Under the pieces are notes generated by a model. It was given only the letters and a program-made list of their open reading frames with translations. It made no database searches and had not been told where the DNA came from. The position numbers and the translations under genes are program-made. Positions 15,843 to 24,260 of a stretch of 32,193 nucleotides of DNA are shown piece after piece. Source of the stretch: Thermoplasmatota archaeon (GTDB lineage: Archaea; Thermoplasmatota; Thermoplasmata; Thermoplasmatales; GCA-001856825). The first letter of the stretch is position 1. Each line of letters opens with the position of its first letter. Location: contig JAMCQR010000008.1 of NCBI GenBank assembly GCA_023379555.1, positions 1 through 32,193 of the forward strand. The letters are read 5' to 3'.

Positions 15843-16506
15843 TCCTCTGATTTACCTTTCGGATTATCCGTACCTGCAACTGGTCCTTTTGGTCTTGCTC
15901 GTTAATGCAGGATATGAAGATTTCAAGAGGAGAAAGATAAACACCCTCCCCTTCCTTGCCATCAACATCGTGTTGATTTTGTATTATGCTTTCACGGATG
16001 CATGGATTTTGGTTTTCTTCGTGCCCATACTCGGTGAATACTTTCTCAAAAAATACTCAATCTTGCTATATCCGCTTTTGATTGTTCCGTTCTTTTTCCA
16101 TTTCTCTTTAATAACCTTAACGTTGGCATATTCGCTCCTACTGATCAAGCTGTTTGAGGTTCTGGTCAAGAATTTTGGTAAAGGAGATGTGAAGGTGCTT
16201 CACACGATAGCAGTGACCTTTCCACAGTACCATAATATTCAGACACTCTACTCACTCTTTCCTCCGATGCTTGCCGTAGCCATGATTGCGAGCATCTTAG
16301 GAATAGTTGCAGCTGCACAAAGTGGTAGCAAGAGAGAAAGGGCATATTCTGTTAGAAAATTTTCTATCTCTCCCCATCCGGCTTTACCCAGGGGCGACAA
16401 GTTCTGGATTGATGGAGACAAACTAGTCTACAAGATTCCATTTGTGACATTCCTGATGGTAGGGTATGCAATCTTGCTTACCCTTTCATTACTCCGATTG
16501 GTCTAA
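15823..16506 (+). CDS. A24-family aspartic peptidase, prepilin/preflagellin peptidase-like
   Basis: Membrane protease of the type that removes class III signal peptides from archaeal pilins and archaellins. Hydrophobic segments fill most of the 227 residues, and both catalytic aspartates are in their family motifs: AGYEDFKRRKI (Asp33) after the first helix and GKGDVKVL (Asp122), the G-x-G-D signature. A loop rich in charged residues (about 170-205) precedes a last helix. The start is uncertain: TTG at 15823 overlaps pyrK by 20 bases. Its last 29 bases overlap the rtcB gene on the other strand tail to tail; both C termini look genuine. No pilin or archaellum gene is in the window, so substrates are unknown. 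Confidence 0.85.
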   Translation: MLTAKGDPLIYLSDYPYLQLVLLVLLVNAGYEDFKRRKINTLPFLAINIVLILYYAFTDAWILVFFVPILGEYFLKKYSILLYPLLIVPFFFHFSLITLTLAYSLLLIKLFEVLVKNFGKGDVKVLHTIAVTFPQYHNIQTLYSLFPPMLAVAMIASILGIVAAAQSGSKRERAYSVRKFSISPHPALPRGDKFWIDGDKLVYKIPFVTFLMVGYAILLTLSLLRLV

Positions 16507-17926
16507 GTCTTGCAACTATTCTGGAAATGCCAGCACACTCAACGGATCCAACAACCTGGTCAACGTCCTTGTAAGCCTGAGGGGCTTCTTCTTGAAGCAC
16601 ATACTTAGTTGCCGCCCTCACGTAAATGCCTTGCCTTTCCAAGTTTGAGCTTATACCTTGACTAGTGTACTGTTTCACGGCGCGACTTCTGCTCATTACC
16701 CTCCCGGATCCATGACAACTCGATCCGAATGTTTCGTTGAGTGCTTTTGGTTCTCCCACAAGAACATAAGATGCAGTTCCCATAGTTCCCGGGATAAGCA
16801 CAGGATGTCCCGTCTCCATAAACAGGGCAGGCAACTCCTTCCTTCCTGCCGGAAATGATCTTGTTGCTCCCTTCCTGTGGACAACAACATTCTGGGATTT
16901 TCCATCAACTATGTGTTCTTCCACCTTCGCCATGTTGTGAGACACGTCATAGATGACACCCATTTCCATGTCTTCCGGGTCTCTCTTGAACACCCTCCTG
17001 AAACTGTCCCTTATCCAGTGAGTGATAACCTGTCTGTTAGAGAAACTGAAATTAGCTGCGGCTCCCATTGCACCCATGTAATCCTGTCCCTCCTTGGAAT
17101 TAAATGGTGCTGAAGCTAGTTGTCTATCCGGAACTGAGATGTTGTATTTCTTCATCGCCTCCTGCATTATCTCAATGTAGTCTGTGGCAACCTGATGCCC
17201 GAATCCCCTCGAACCAGTATGAATCATGATAGTCACCTGTCCTTCAGAGTTCAGTCCAAATTTTCTCGCAAGTTCCAAATCAAATATCTTATCGACGACC
17301 TGAATTTCAAGGAAATGATTTCCTGCACCAAGGGATCCTAACTGTGAGAAACCTCTTGCACGTGCCTTCTGTGATACCTTGCTTCTGTCAGAAAATGTGA
17401 TGGACCCGTTCTCCTCAATCCTCTCGATGTCGCTAGACCAGCCATATCCTTCCTTGACCACGTATTTGACCCCCTCAGAAAGTAGGTCTTCCATCTTGCT
17501 TGGGGACAGGTTGACTTTGCCCTCCCTACCGACCCCAGAAGGTACACTCTTGAAAATTTCGTCTACCAGCTCATTTATTCTTGGACTCACTTCGTTGTAA
17601 TTAAGATTGGAACCTATCAGCTTCACTGAGCAATTTATGTCGAACCCAACAGCTCCTGGGCTAATAATCCCGTCATCCAGATTGAATGCTGCGACCCCCC
17701 CTATTGGAAATCCATATCCCAAATGAATATCGGGCATTGCAATTGAAGCTCCAACAATTCCCTGGAGTTTAGCCACATTGATCACCTGGTCAAGTGCCTG
17801 ATCAGAACCCAAATCCTTGGCGAGATTTTCATTTGTAAATACGATTCCCGGTACCCTCATCCCCTTGTTCTTATCTAATGGAATTTCATACTTACAAGGA
17901 CCTATTTTATTTAGAGTTACGACCAC
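16478..17926 (-). CDS. rtcB: RtcB, 3'-phosphate RNA ligase
   Basis: GTP- and Mn-dependent ligase joining 2',3'-cyclic-phosphate and 5'-OH RNA ends, the tRNA-splicing ligase of archaea. Visible: metal-binding AVGFDINCSVKLIG (Cys99), GSLGAGNHFLEIQ, IHTGSRGFGHQV, YDVSHNMAKVEEH and GSSCHGSGRVMSRSRA with the His that is guanylylated, ending in RPIGVMKG, the conserved C terminus. At 482 residues it is normal and intein-free. The GTG at 17926 is selected because TTATA lies 25 bases upstream, predicting a leaderless mRNA. Divergent from the mobA-like gene; convergent overlap of 29 bases with the A24 peptidase. The archease helper is not nearby. Confidence 0.96.
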   Translation of the reverse strand: MVVTLNKIGPCKYEIPLDKNKGMRVPGIVFTNENLAKDLGSDQALDQVINVAKLQGIVGASIAMPDIHLGYGFPIGGVAAFNLDDGIISPGAVGFDINCSVKLIGSNLNYNEVSPRINELVDEIFKSVPSGVGREGKVNLSPSKMEDLLSEGVKYVVKEGYGWSSDIERIEENGSITFSDRSKVSQKARARGFSQLGSLGAGNHFLEIQVVDKIFDLELARKFGLNSEGQVTIMIHTGSRGFGHQVATDYIEIMQEAMKKYNISVPDRQLASAPFNSKEGQDYMGAMGAAANFSFSNRQVITHWIRDSFRRVFKRDPEDMEMGVIYDVSHNMAKVEEHIVDGKSQNVVVHRKGATRSFPAGRKELPALFMETGHPVLIPGTMGTASYVLVGEPKALNETFGSSCHGSGRVMSRSRAVKQYTSQGISSNLERQGIYVRAATKYVLQEEAPQAYKDVDQVVGSVECAGISRIVARLRPIGVMKG

Positions 17927-17948
17927 ATTACATCAATGTTATACTGTG

Positions 17949-17953
17949 TATAA
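17949..17953 (-). promoter_or_regulatory. rtcB: TATA box of rtcB
   Basis: Minus strand GATTATACAC, core TTATA centred 25 bases before the GTG at 17926; supports a leaderless GTG start. Confidence 0.55.
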
Positions 17954-17991
17954 TCATTATCGCCTTGCACTGAAACTACCGATGGGACACA

Positions 17992-18000
17992 TTTTATTAG
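17992..18000 (+). promoter_or_regulatory. TATA-like element of the mobA-like gene
   Basis: TTTTATTAG centred 32 bases before the ATG at 18028, predicting a leader of only a few bases. Confidence 0.4.
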
Positions 18001-18027
18001 GGCTACCTACTTATCTTAATGCCTTAA

Positions 18028-18591
18028 ATGAAAGCTGTCCTATTCGCCAAGCCGAGCAAAAGGTTGCCAGGGAAACACTTAATGGATTTCTGTGCGGAAC
18101 CAATGATAAAGAGAATTTTCAGAACATTAGAAAGCACGGGGTTATTTGAGAGGGTCATTATCCTTTCCAAATATGACAATCTAGGAATAGAAGGATGTCA
18201 AGTCGAAAAGGATGAGTCAGAAGGCACCTTGATAAATTCTTTAGTCGACTCAATCAATATTCTAGAAGAATTCATTGCCGTTGGTGGTGACATGCCACTG
18301 CTGGACGCAGATATTATAAAGAATTTGGTAGGCCACTACCATGGCAGACCAGTTGCCGCAGTAAACTCCGACGGGTTAATCGAACCATTATTTGCCATCT
18401 ACAACACAAGTATATTCGCTGATTTGCTTGAATTTTCAAAGGAGAACAGGAAAATATTTCCATTTGTAGAAGAAAGGTTTGAGCTGGTGAGAATGAGCCG
18501 GGAGCAAAGTGCTAAACTAGTCAATGTAAATACTCTGGAAGAACTTAATAATGCGAGGCTACAAGCAGGATGCTTGAATTTGAATAGATAG
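18028..18591 (+). CDS. MobA-like molybdenum/tungsten cofactor nucleotidyltransferase
   Basis: Likely attaches GMP to the metal-pterin to form the bis-MGD cofactor used by the formate dehydrogenase encoded next. A 187-residue single-domain GT-A type nucleotidyltransferase. MKAVLFAKPSKRLPGKHL is the nucleotide-binding start, GGDMPLLDADI (86-96) carries the metal-binding Asp, EPLFAIYNTSIF matches the MobA E-P-L-x-A-x-Y block, and VNVNTLEEL matches the MobA N-T-P-E-D-L end. The first loop departs from the usual L-A-G-G-x-S-x-R-M-G pattern and looks more like the S-K-R-L-P-G-K loop of CMP-sugar synthetases, so substrate is not certain. The MobA reading rests on the C-terminal blocks and on the context: 38 bases before fdhA in a Mo/W locus. 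Confidence 0.75.
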   Translation: MKAVLFAKPSKRLPGKHLMDFCAEPMIKRIFRTLESTGLFERVIILSKYDNLGIEGCQVEKDESEGTLINSLVDSINILEEFIAVGGDMPLLDADIIKNLVGHYHGRPVAAVNSDGLIEPLFAIYNTSIFADLLEFSKENRKIFPFVEERFELVRMSREQSAKLVNVNTLEELNNARLQAGCLNLNR

Positions 18592-18602
18592 TAAGATAAC
18601 TG

Positions 18603-18609
18603 TTTATAG
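18603..18609 (+). promoter_or_regulatory. TATA box of the formate dehydrogenase operon
   Basis: TTTATAG centred 24 bases before the GTG at 18630, in the 38-base gap after the mobA-like gene. It gives the dehydrogenase operon its own leaderless promoter. Confidence 0.55.
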
Positions 18610-18629
18610 CGTCCTGTTATTGTAGAAGA

Positions 18630-20642
18630 GTGTCTGTTCTAACCGTATGTCCCTACTGTGGGACAGGTTGTCAGATGGTTATTCCGACCCAAGCCTCTGG
18701 AGAGAGAGTGATAGGTTATTCCAAGTCTCCAGTAAATGAAGGAAAACTTTGCTTGAAGGGTTATTCCGGTCTTTCATACAATTTCTCCAAGGAAAGGCTG
18801 AAGTACCCTCTCATAAAAAGGAATGGAGAATTTGTGAGGGTCAGCTGGGAAGCCGCTCTAACGGAGACATCGAACAGACTGAAGAAAATAATCAAGGAAT
18901 ATGGACCAGATTCGGTGGCTTTTCAATCATCCGCAAAGTGCACCAATGAGGAGAATTATCTGATGCAGAAAATCGCGAGAGTGATTGGGACAAACAATAT
19001 AGACCACTGTGCTAGAAGTTGCCACAGTCCAACTGCGATGGGACTGATCACAACCCTGGGTGCCGGGGCTGCAACTGGATCAATAAACAGTCTTGATGAC
19101 TCAAAAACTTACTTCGTCATTGGATCAAACACCACCGAACAACACCCAATAATCGGCACGAGAATCATTAAAGGTAGAAAGAAAGGAAAGAATTTGATAG
19201 TGGCTGATCCCCGGAAGACCCAGCTGGCAGAGATAGCATCAATCCACCTTCAGTTCAATCCAGGAACAGATGTCGCACTCCTCAATTCAATCATGCACGT
19301 CATTCTTGAAGAGAATCTTGAAGATACAAAATTTATAGAGGAAAGAACAGAGGGATTTAGTGCCCTGAGACAAGAACTCGCAAAGTATTCCCCTGAAATT
19401 GTGGAGGGAATCACTGGAATCGAACCAGAGAAGCTAAGAGAAGCGGCCAAGATTATAGCCAAAGAGAAGCCAACTTCAATCCTTTATGCCATGGGTATAA
19501 CGCAGCATGTTCACGGAACTGAGAATGTGATGTCCATCTCGAACCTCGGCCTGCTCACTGGAAACTTAGGTGTCAGGGGAGGCGGGATTTTTCCGTTAAG
19601 GGGCCAGAACAATGTACAAGGGTCCTCTGACATGGGTGCACTTTCAGAGTGGTATCCGGGATACATTCCAGTCAATTCAGACTCTGTTAAGAGATTTGAA
19701 ATCCTATGGAAAAGGGGTCTGCCAACAAATACAGGGCTCACCCTTTCTGAGATGTTTGATGCAGCTGTGGACGGGAGTTTAAAGGCGATTTACATCATGG
19801 GCGAAAATCCGCTGGTAACAGAGGCTGCGATATCAGACGTTGAGAAGGGTATTGAAAACCTTGAACTCCTCATTGTGCAGGATATATTTATGACCCTGAC
19901 GGCTGGGGTAGCAGACGTAGTTCTACCGGCAACCACTTCTCTCGAAAAAGAAGGCACATTCACTAACACCGAAAGAAGGATCCAAAAAGTGAATGTCATT
20001 TACGATAGTCCGGGAGAAGCGATGCCAGATTGGTGGATACTAAATGAGATTGGTAAGAGAGTAGGAGGCTTGGAAAGCTATGATAATCCGAGGAGTATAT
20101 TCGAAGAGATTCGTAAGGCGATTCCGAACTATTCCGGGGCAACTTATGAAAACATTTATCCCACCGGCAAGCAATGGCCAATCAACAAGGATAATCCTGA
20201 CGGCACAGAAATACTTCACACAAAGTCATTTCCAATCGGAAAGGGAAAACTAGTTCCAATCCCCTATAGACCACCTGCTGAGGTAACAGATGCAAACTAC
20301 GACTTCATAATGACTACCGGCAGGAATTATTATCATTTCCACTCCGGCACAATGAGCAGAAGGACAGACGTTCTGGAAAGAGAGTCCCCTGAACCGTACG
20401 TTGAAATAAACACCGAGGACGCTAAGAGAATCGGCGCTAGAAATTCCCAGAAAATTACAATCGAGTCTAGGCATGGTTCAATCGAGACCAAGGTGAAGAC
20501 AACTGACAAAATACCGGCTGGAATAGTTTTCGTTCCTTTTCACTTCGACGAGTCAAGGGTGAACAGGTTGGTGGGAAAGAATCTTGATCCCCTTTCAAAG
20601 ATTCCGGAGTTCAAGGTGGTAGCTGTGAGGTTAGTGGTTTGA
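18630..20642 (+). CDS. fdhA: Formate dehydrogenase catalytic subunit, Cys type (Mo/W-bis-MGD)
   Basis: Oxidises formate to CO2 at a Mo- or W-bis-pterin site. A [4Fe-4S] cluster is bound by C7, C10, C14 and C41 in CPYCGTGC...LCLKG. The metal ligand is Cys131 in DHCARSCHSPT, followed by the catalytic His; the codon is TGC, so this is a cysteine, not selenocysteine, enzyme. RGQNNVQGSSDMG supplies the Arg region typical of formate dehydrogenases and not of nitrate reductases. The C-terminal pterin-binding domain has TTGRNYYHFHSGTMSRR. At 670 residues it is the short form without extra ferredoxin domains and has no Tat signal, so it is cytosolic. The GTG start is supported by a TATA box 24 bases upstream. 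Its stop overlaps the start of the beta subunit (TTGA). Whether it uses W or Mo cannot be seen; the AOR and WtpABC nearby favour W. Confidence 0.93.
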   Translation: MSVLTVCPYCGTGCQMVIPTQASGERVIGYSKSPVNEGKLCLKGYSGLSYNFSKERLKYPLIKRNGEFVRVSWEAALTETSNRLKKIIKEYGPDSVAFQSSAKCTNEENYLMQKIARVIGTNNIDHCARSCHSPTAMGLITTLGAGAATGSINSLDDSKTYFVIGSNTTEQHPIIGTRIIKGRKKGKNLIVADPRKTQLAEIASIHLQFNPGTDVALLNSIMHVILEENLEDTKFIEERTEGFSALRQELAKYSPEIVEGITGIEPEKLREAAKIIAKEKPTSILYAMGITQHVHGTENVMSISNLGLLTGNLGVRGGGIFPLRGQNNVQGSSDMGALSEWYPGYIPVNSDSVKRFEILWKRGLPTNTGLTLSEMFDAAVDGSLKAIYIMGENPLVTEAAISDVEKGIENLELLIVQDIFMTLTAGVADVVLPATTSLEKEGTFTNTERRIQKVNVIYDSPGEAMPDWWILNEIGKRVGGLESYDNPRSIFEEIRKAIPNYSGATYENIYPTGKQWPINKDNPDGTEILHTKSFPIGKGKLVPIPYRPPAEVTDANYDFIMTTGRNYYHFHSGTMSRRTDVLERESPEPYVEINTEDAKRIGARNSQKITIESRHGSIETKVKTTDKIPAGIVFVPFHFDESRVNRLVGKNLDPLSKIPEFKVVAVRLVV

Positions 20643-21556
20643 ATTACATCCTGTCGAAGTCCGAGATGGAAACTGCTTTCATAGCTATCTCAAGAGACTT
20701 CCAAACCTATGGAGCGGTAGAAAGAGATGGAGAGGTGATATTCGACCGGGTAGCAGGATTTGATCAGGTATCAGAAGAGAGATCCAGATATGCCCCCAAG
20801 GAATTTCTGATGAAGAGAAATGAAAATGTACTCATCCTCAATGTGGAGAACAAGACAGCCGTTTTTGGAATCAAAAGCTGTGATCTGAAGGGCTTTTACT
20901 TGATGGATAAGCAGGTATTCGGTAAGGATCCCTTCTACACTGAGAAGAGAGAAAAGACACTGTTTGCCAACTTTGTGTGCAGCGAACCTTGCAGTGGAGG
21001 GTTCTGCTCATCATTTGGAGGACCAGTGCTGGACCAATACGATCTCCAGATACTGAGGGAGGGTGAAAAGTTTCACGTTATGGTCTCTGAAAAGTACGAC
21101 AGATACTTTGGAGAATTCAAGAAAGAGGCCGGAACTTTCTACAGCGATTTTTCGAACAGATTTAATTCTAAACTCGAACCGCTGCCAGTCGAGGGAATCG
21201 AGAGGAGGATCAAGTGGAATTCGGAACTGTGGAAAGAGTATGCTTCGGCTTGTATCTCGTGTGGGGCTTGCAATTTTGAGTGCCCTACGTGCTATTGCTT
21301 CGACCTATATGATGACGGAAATGAAAGAAAGAGAGAGTGGGATTCCTGCATTCTTTCTGGTTTCACTTCATCATCTGCGGGGAACATAAGAAAGGATCTA
21401 GACGAAAGATTGAGACAGAGGTTTTACCATAAGTTCGTCTACTTCAAGAAATCAAAGGACACGTACCTCTGTACCGGATGCAACAGATGTGTTGAGGATT
21501 GCCCGGTCGGAATAGACATAAAGGAGGTGATTACTTACGATTACAACAGAGAATGA
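20639..21556 (+). CDS. Sulfhydrogenase beta / AsrA-like iron-sulfur subunit
   Basis: Electron-transfer subunit that, in archaeal soluble hydrogenases, links the active-site dimer to the flavin subunit. Here it follows fdhA, so it should carry electrons from formate. Two [4Fe-4S] sites are clear: C205, C208, C211, C215 (CISCGACNFECP) and C278, C281, C284, C288 (CTGCNRCVEDCP). The N-terminal domain has the family pattern KSCDLKGFYLMD, DPFYTEKRE and CSEPCSGGFCSSFGG. It starts with TTG inside the fdhA stop (TTGA), a four-base overlap that indicates coupled translation. At 305 residues it is slightly shorter than hydrogenase beta subunits. Cytosolic, no membrane segment. No NiFe hydrogenase subunits are in the window. 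Confidence 0.9.
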   Translation: MNYILSKSEMETAFIAISRDFQTYGAVERDGEVIFDRVAGFDQVSEERSRYAPKEFLMKRNENVLILNVENKTAVFGIKSCDLKGFYLMDKQVFGKDPFYTEKREKTLFANFVCSEPCSGGFCSSFGGPVLDQYDLQILREGEKFHVMVSEKYDRYFGEFKKEAGTFYSDFSNRFNSKLEPLPVEGIERRIKWNSELWKEYASACISCGACNFECPTCYCFDLYDDGNERKREWDSCILSGFTSSSAGNIRKDLDERLRQRFYHKFVYFKKSKDTYLCTGCNRCVEDCPVGIDIKEVITYDYNRE

Positions 21557-21578
21557 ATATCGTCCTCGCACCCTGAAA

Positions 21579-22322
21579 ATGTCTAAAATGACGGAAGAAA
21601 CCCTTGAAGTCTATACGATCGAAATGAATTCGAAAAACGAAGGAAGGGCTGGGCAGTTCTACATGCTTTCAGTGCCAGGGGTGGGAGAAGCTCCTATATC
21701 AGTTGCATCTGGATTCGGAAGGAATCTCATTTTCACAATTAGAGATGTAGGGTCGGTAACTTCAAAATTGAAGAACCTTCAGTTCGTTGGAATCAGGGGC
21801 CCGTACGGCACAGGATGGCCTTGGAAAGAGTATGACGAGGTTATAGGAGTCGCTGGAGGAATCGGGATTCCGCCAATCAGAAGTCTTTTGGAGGAAATGA
21901 TGGACTCTGGAAGACAGCAGGACCTGGAAGTAATGTATGGCGCAAGAACGCCTTCAGATTTAGTCTACAAGAAGGAGTTTGGAGACTGGACTAAATCTCT
22001 CAACTTTCAAATCACAGTTGACACGGCAAATGCTGAATGGAAGGGCAATGTTGGATTCGTACCAACCCTCTTGAGGAAAGCGCATCTCAGCAAAATGGCG
22101 GCCGTATTCGTGATTGGACCGCCCCTGATGATGATGAACACCGTGAAAGAGGCACTCAAACTGGGCTACAGGGAAGATAGGATCTTCATATCGCTAGAGA
22201 GGAGAATGGAATGTGGAATAGGTGTTTGTGGGCACTGCAATGTAGGTGAATACTATGTCTGCGAGTCCGGTCCAATCATTAATTACTCTAGAGTAAGGGA
22301 CGATAAAGAGCTCTTTCTCTAG
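21579..22322 (+). CDS. Sulfhydrogenase gamma-like FAD/NAD(P)-binding subunit
   Basis: Flavin reductase module of the ferredoxin-NADP reductase superfamily that exchanges electrons with NAD(P). FAD barrel with APISVAS and GIRGPYGTGWPW, NAD(P) domain with VAGGIGIPPIRSL (91-103) and YGARTPSDLVY, and a C-terminal [2Fe-2S] motif CGIGVCGHCNVGEYYVC (C212, C217, C220, C228). Together with the beta subunit it forms the diaphorase half of a cytosolic sulfhydrogenase, here joined to formate dehydrogenase. An ATG three codons downstream is an alternative start. The gene begins 22 bases after the beta subunit and ends in a CTAG shared with the stop of the aldehyde oxidoreductase gene on the other strand. 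It is a paralog of the pyrK-like gene in this window. Confidence 0.9.
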   Translation: MSKMTEETLEVYTIEMNSKNEGRAGQFYMLSVPGVGEAPISVASGFGRNLIFTIRDVGSVTSKLKNLQFVGIRGPYGTGWPWKEYDEVIGVAGGIGIPPIRSLLEEMMDSGRQQDLEVMYGARTPSDLVYKKEFGDWTKSLNFQITVDTANAEWKGNVGFVPTLLRKAHLSKMAAVFVIGPPLMMMNTVKEALKLGYREDRIFISLERRMECGIGVCGHCNVGEYYVCESGPIINYSRVRDDKELFL

Positions 22323-24175
22323 ACCTCTATCTTCAGTTCTTTAAGCACACTTTTCGTTGGTCTGCCGTCCTTTTCGATTCCAACTTCCTCGAGGTATTCC
22401 TTTACGAGTGTTTTGTAGTCTACGCTCACATCTCCCGTCGGACCTCTTCCGAGCGGAGGGTTTCCAACCATGCGTCCGTTGGGTGATACCTCCCATGGAT
22501 TGACTCCTGCCTTGTAATTGAAAAGATGCCTGGCAACTTGAATTCTCTTTCCTGCGTCCATTAGTTCTTCCGCAGTCATATCCCATCCCATTATGGCCTT
22601 GAAGAGTCTCAGATATGGATAGCTGTTCGGCCAAACAGCCGTTGAAAATTGACACATACCAGTCGAGTTCATAATCTGCATTCCGAAGACTGACAGTGCC
22701 TGCATCTTTCCTTTGCCGGAATACTTGTATCTCTCCACACTCTTTCCTGACCACCCGTCGAACTCAAATGGTAAAGTGAGTTTTCCACCTTCGTCGAATC
22801 CTATACCACCTGCGGTGTGTCTTCCGGGAGTTGGGTCAGCTAGATATGTTGTCGCCAAGCTAGGCATTAACTTCGGATCGTGCATAGGTAAGTCCTGTCC
22901 GTGAACGTGCATCGCAAACTCTTCGCTTCCCTTTCCGATTTCCTGAGACGCCTTTGCAGCACCGTTGCCTAGTAGAGATGCAATGCCCTCTCCGCTTGCT
23001 ATAAGTTTGACCATCTTTATCATGGCATCAGCGTCTCCAAAACCTATCTCGAATCCTATGTCTTCCTTTGTCAGAATTCCCTTTTCGAAACACTCATTTG
23101 CGTAAGCAATAACAGCACCGGTCGAAATTATGTCCAATCCTTCCACGTTGCACAGTTCAAATGCCATTGCCATGGCATCTAGGTCTGAAATGAGGTTAAG
23201 CCCACCAAAGGAACCGGTGCCTTCATATTCCAACCTATGGCCCTCAAGTGGTCCATATTTGGTGTTCCTCTTGACGTGGCCACCGCAAGCAAGTGTGCAC
23301 TGTGAGCAACCGTATGATCTCAGCTTGTCCTTGGCTATTTCTTTCCCACTTATTTTGGATGCCTTGTCTTCTCCATAATCCACCAGTCCAGCACCGGCCC
23401 AGTTCTTAATCGGGGTGTCTCCATTCAGGTGTGCGCCTTCCGTGATATCAGTGGTCCCATACAGCTGCCACGGTTTGGCAAGCTCAATGTTCTTAGAAAA
23501 CTGTATCTGGATGTCTCTGTTTGTAATTCTGAGCATCTCGGGGTCAAACGGGTCTATCTTCCTGGTGCCCCTCGTTACTATCCCTTTTAATTTTTTTGAG
23601 CCCATTACGGCTCCAAGCCCGGAACGTCCCGCTGCCCTTCCATAGTCAGTCATAATGGAGGCAATTAGCATCTTCCTTTCACCAGGAACTCCTATTACCA
23701 TAGCTTGTCCCTTAGGCTCAATCTTTTTTAGATAATCCTCTGCCTCATATGCGTTCTTACCCCAGACCTCACTAGCGTCTTCAAGTGAATATTCCCCATC
23801 TACTAGTTTCAGGAACACAGGTTTGCTCGAAATACCCTTAAAAAATACGGCATCGAAACCGGAATTTTTCAGCTCTGGTCCGAACTTACCTCCGCAGTTT
23901 GCGTCTCCCCACGTTCCTGTGTATGGCGACTTACCTACAACCTCAAACCTTCCTCCTAGAGGAACCGAGTGACTGTTGAAAATTCCCGTCATAACTCCAA
24001 ATATGTTTTCTGGGCCAAGTGGATCTTCAGTCCCATTCATTTCGCGGTTTAGAATGTAGGCACCTAATCCATATCCTGTCAGGTATTTTCTGTAAACCTC
24101 TTCCGGAATTTTTTCCTCATCAAAGGTTGAGTGAGTCAAGTTGACCCAGAGTACTTTACCATTAACTCCGAACAC
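22319..24175 (-). CDS. aor: Aldehyde:ferredoxin oxidoreductase, tungsten enzyme
   Basis: Oxidises aldehydes to carboxylic acids with ferredoxin as acceptor, using a W-bis-pterin and a [4Fe-4S] cluster; cytosolic. N-terminal domain: GKVLWVNLTHS, TGYGLGAYIL, GVMTGIFNSHSVPLGGRFEVVGK and GTWGDANCGGKFGPELK around the pterin. Cluster cysteines C290, C293 and C297 (CSQCTLAC) and a fourth, C508, in NSTGMCQF. Also DPTPGRHTAGG. At 618 residues it is a full-length AOR. The start is the GTG at 24175; a GATATATC box lies about 24 bases upstream, predicting a leaderless mRNA. Divergent from wtpABC and convergent with the formate dehydrogenase operon. The exact aldehyde substrate (AOR, FOR or GAPOR type) is not decided. 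Confidence 0.93.
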   Translation of the reverse strand: MFGVNGKVLWVNLTHSTFDEEKIPEEVYRKYLTGYGLGAYILNREMNGTEDPLGPENIFGVMTGIFNSHSVPLGGRFEVVGKSPYTGTWGDANCGGKFGPELKNSGFDAVFFKGISSKPVFLKLVDGEYSLEDASEVWGKNAYEAEDYLKKIEPKGQAMVIGVPGERKMLIASIMTDYGRAAGRSGLGAVMGSKKLKGIVTRGTRKIDPFDPEMLRITNRDIQIQFSKNIELAKPWQLYGTTDITEGAHLNGDTPIKNWAGAGLVDYGEDKASKISGKEIAKDKLRSYGCSQCTLACGGHVKRNTKYGPLEGHRLEYEGTGSFGGLNLISDLDAMAMAFELCNVEGLDIISTGAVIAYANECFEKGILTKEDIGFEIGFGDADAMIKMVKLIASGEGIASLLGNGAAKASQEIGKGSEEFAMHVHGQDLPMHDPKLMPSLATTYLADPTPGRHTAGGIGFDEGGKLTLPFEFDGWSGKSVERYKYSGKGKMQALSVFGMQIMNSTGMCQFSTAVWPNSYPYLRLFKAIMGWDMTAEELMDAGKRIQVARHLFNYKAGVNPWEVSPNGRMVGNPPLGRGPTGDVSVDYKTLVKEYLEEVGIEKDGRPTKSVLKELKIEV

Positions 24176-24194
24176 ATTTTGCTATGGTTATCTC

Positions 24195-24202
24195 GATATA
24201 TC
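24195..24202. promoter_or_regulatory. Palindromic TATA element between aor and wtpA
   Basis: GATATATC is self-complementary. On the minus strand it sits about 24 bases before the aor GTG. On the plus strand it could in principle also act, but wtpA has a better placed box. Confidence 0.5.
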
Positions 24203-24250
24203 TAATTTGCCAAGAAAGCTCGAGTCCAGTGTTGCTCTTTGAGAACCAGT

Positions 24251-24260
24251 TAAAATAAAT
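24251..24260 (+). promoter_or_regulatory. TATA-like element of the wtpABC operon
   Basis: TAAAATAAAT centred 27 bases before the ATG at 24283. It also lies one base before the other candidate ATG (24262), which makes that upstream start unlikely. Confidence 0.45.

Noticed and set aside
19020..19022. Selenocysteine at the formate dehydrogenase metal ligand
   Set aside because: The codon is TGC, encoding Cys, and no in-frame TGA is present.
20639..22322. Reading the beta and gamma genes as AsrAB of anaerobic sulfite reductase
   Set aside because: No AsrC-type siroheme subunit follows, and the cluster begins with formate dehydrogenase; the domain type is shared, so the function is taken from context.
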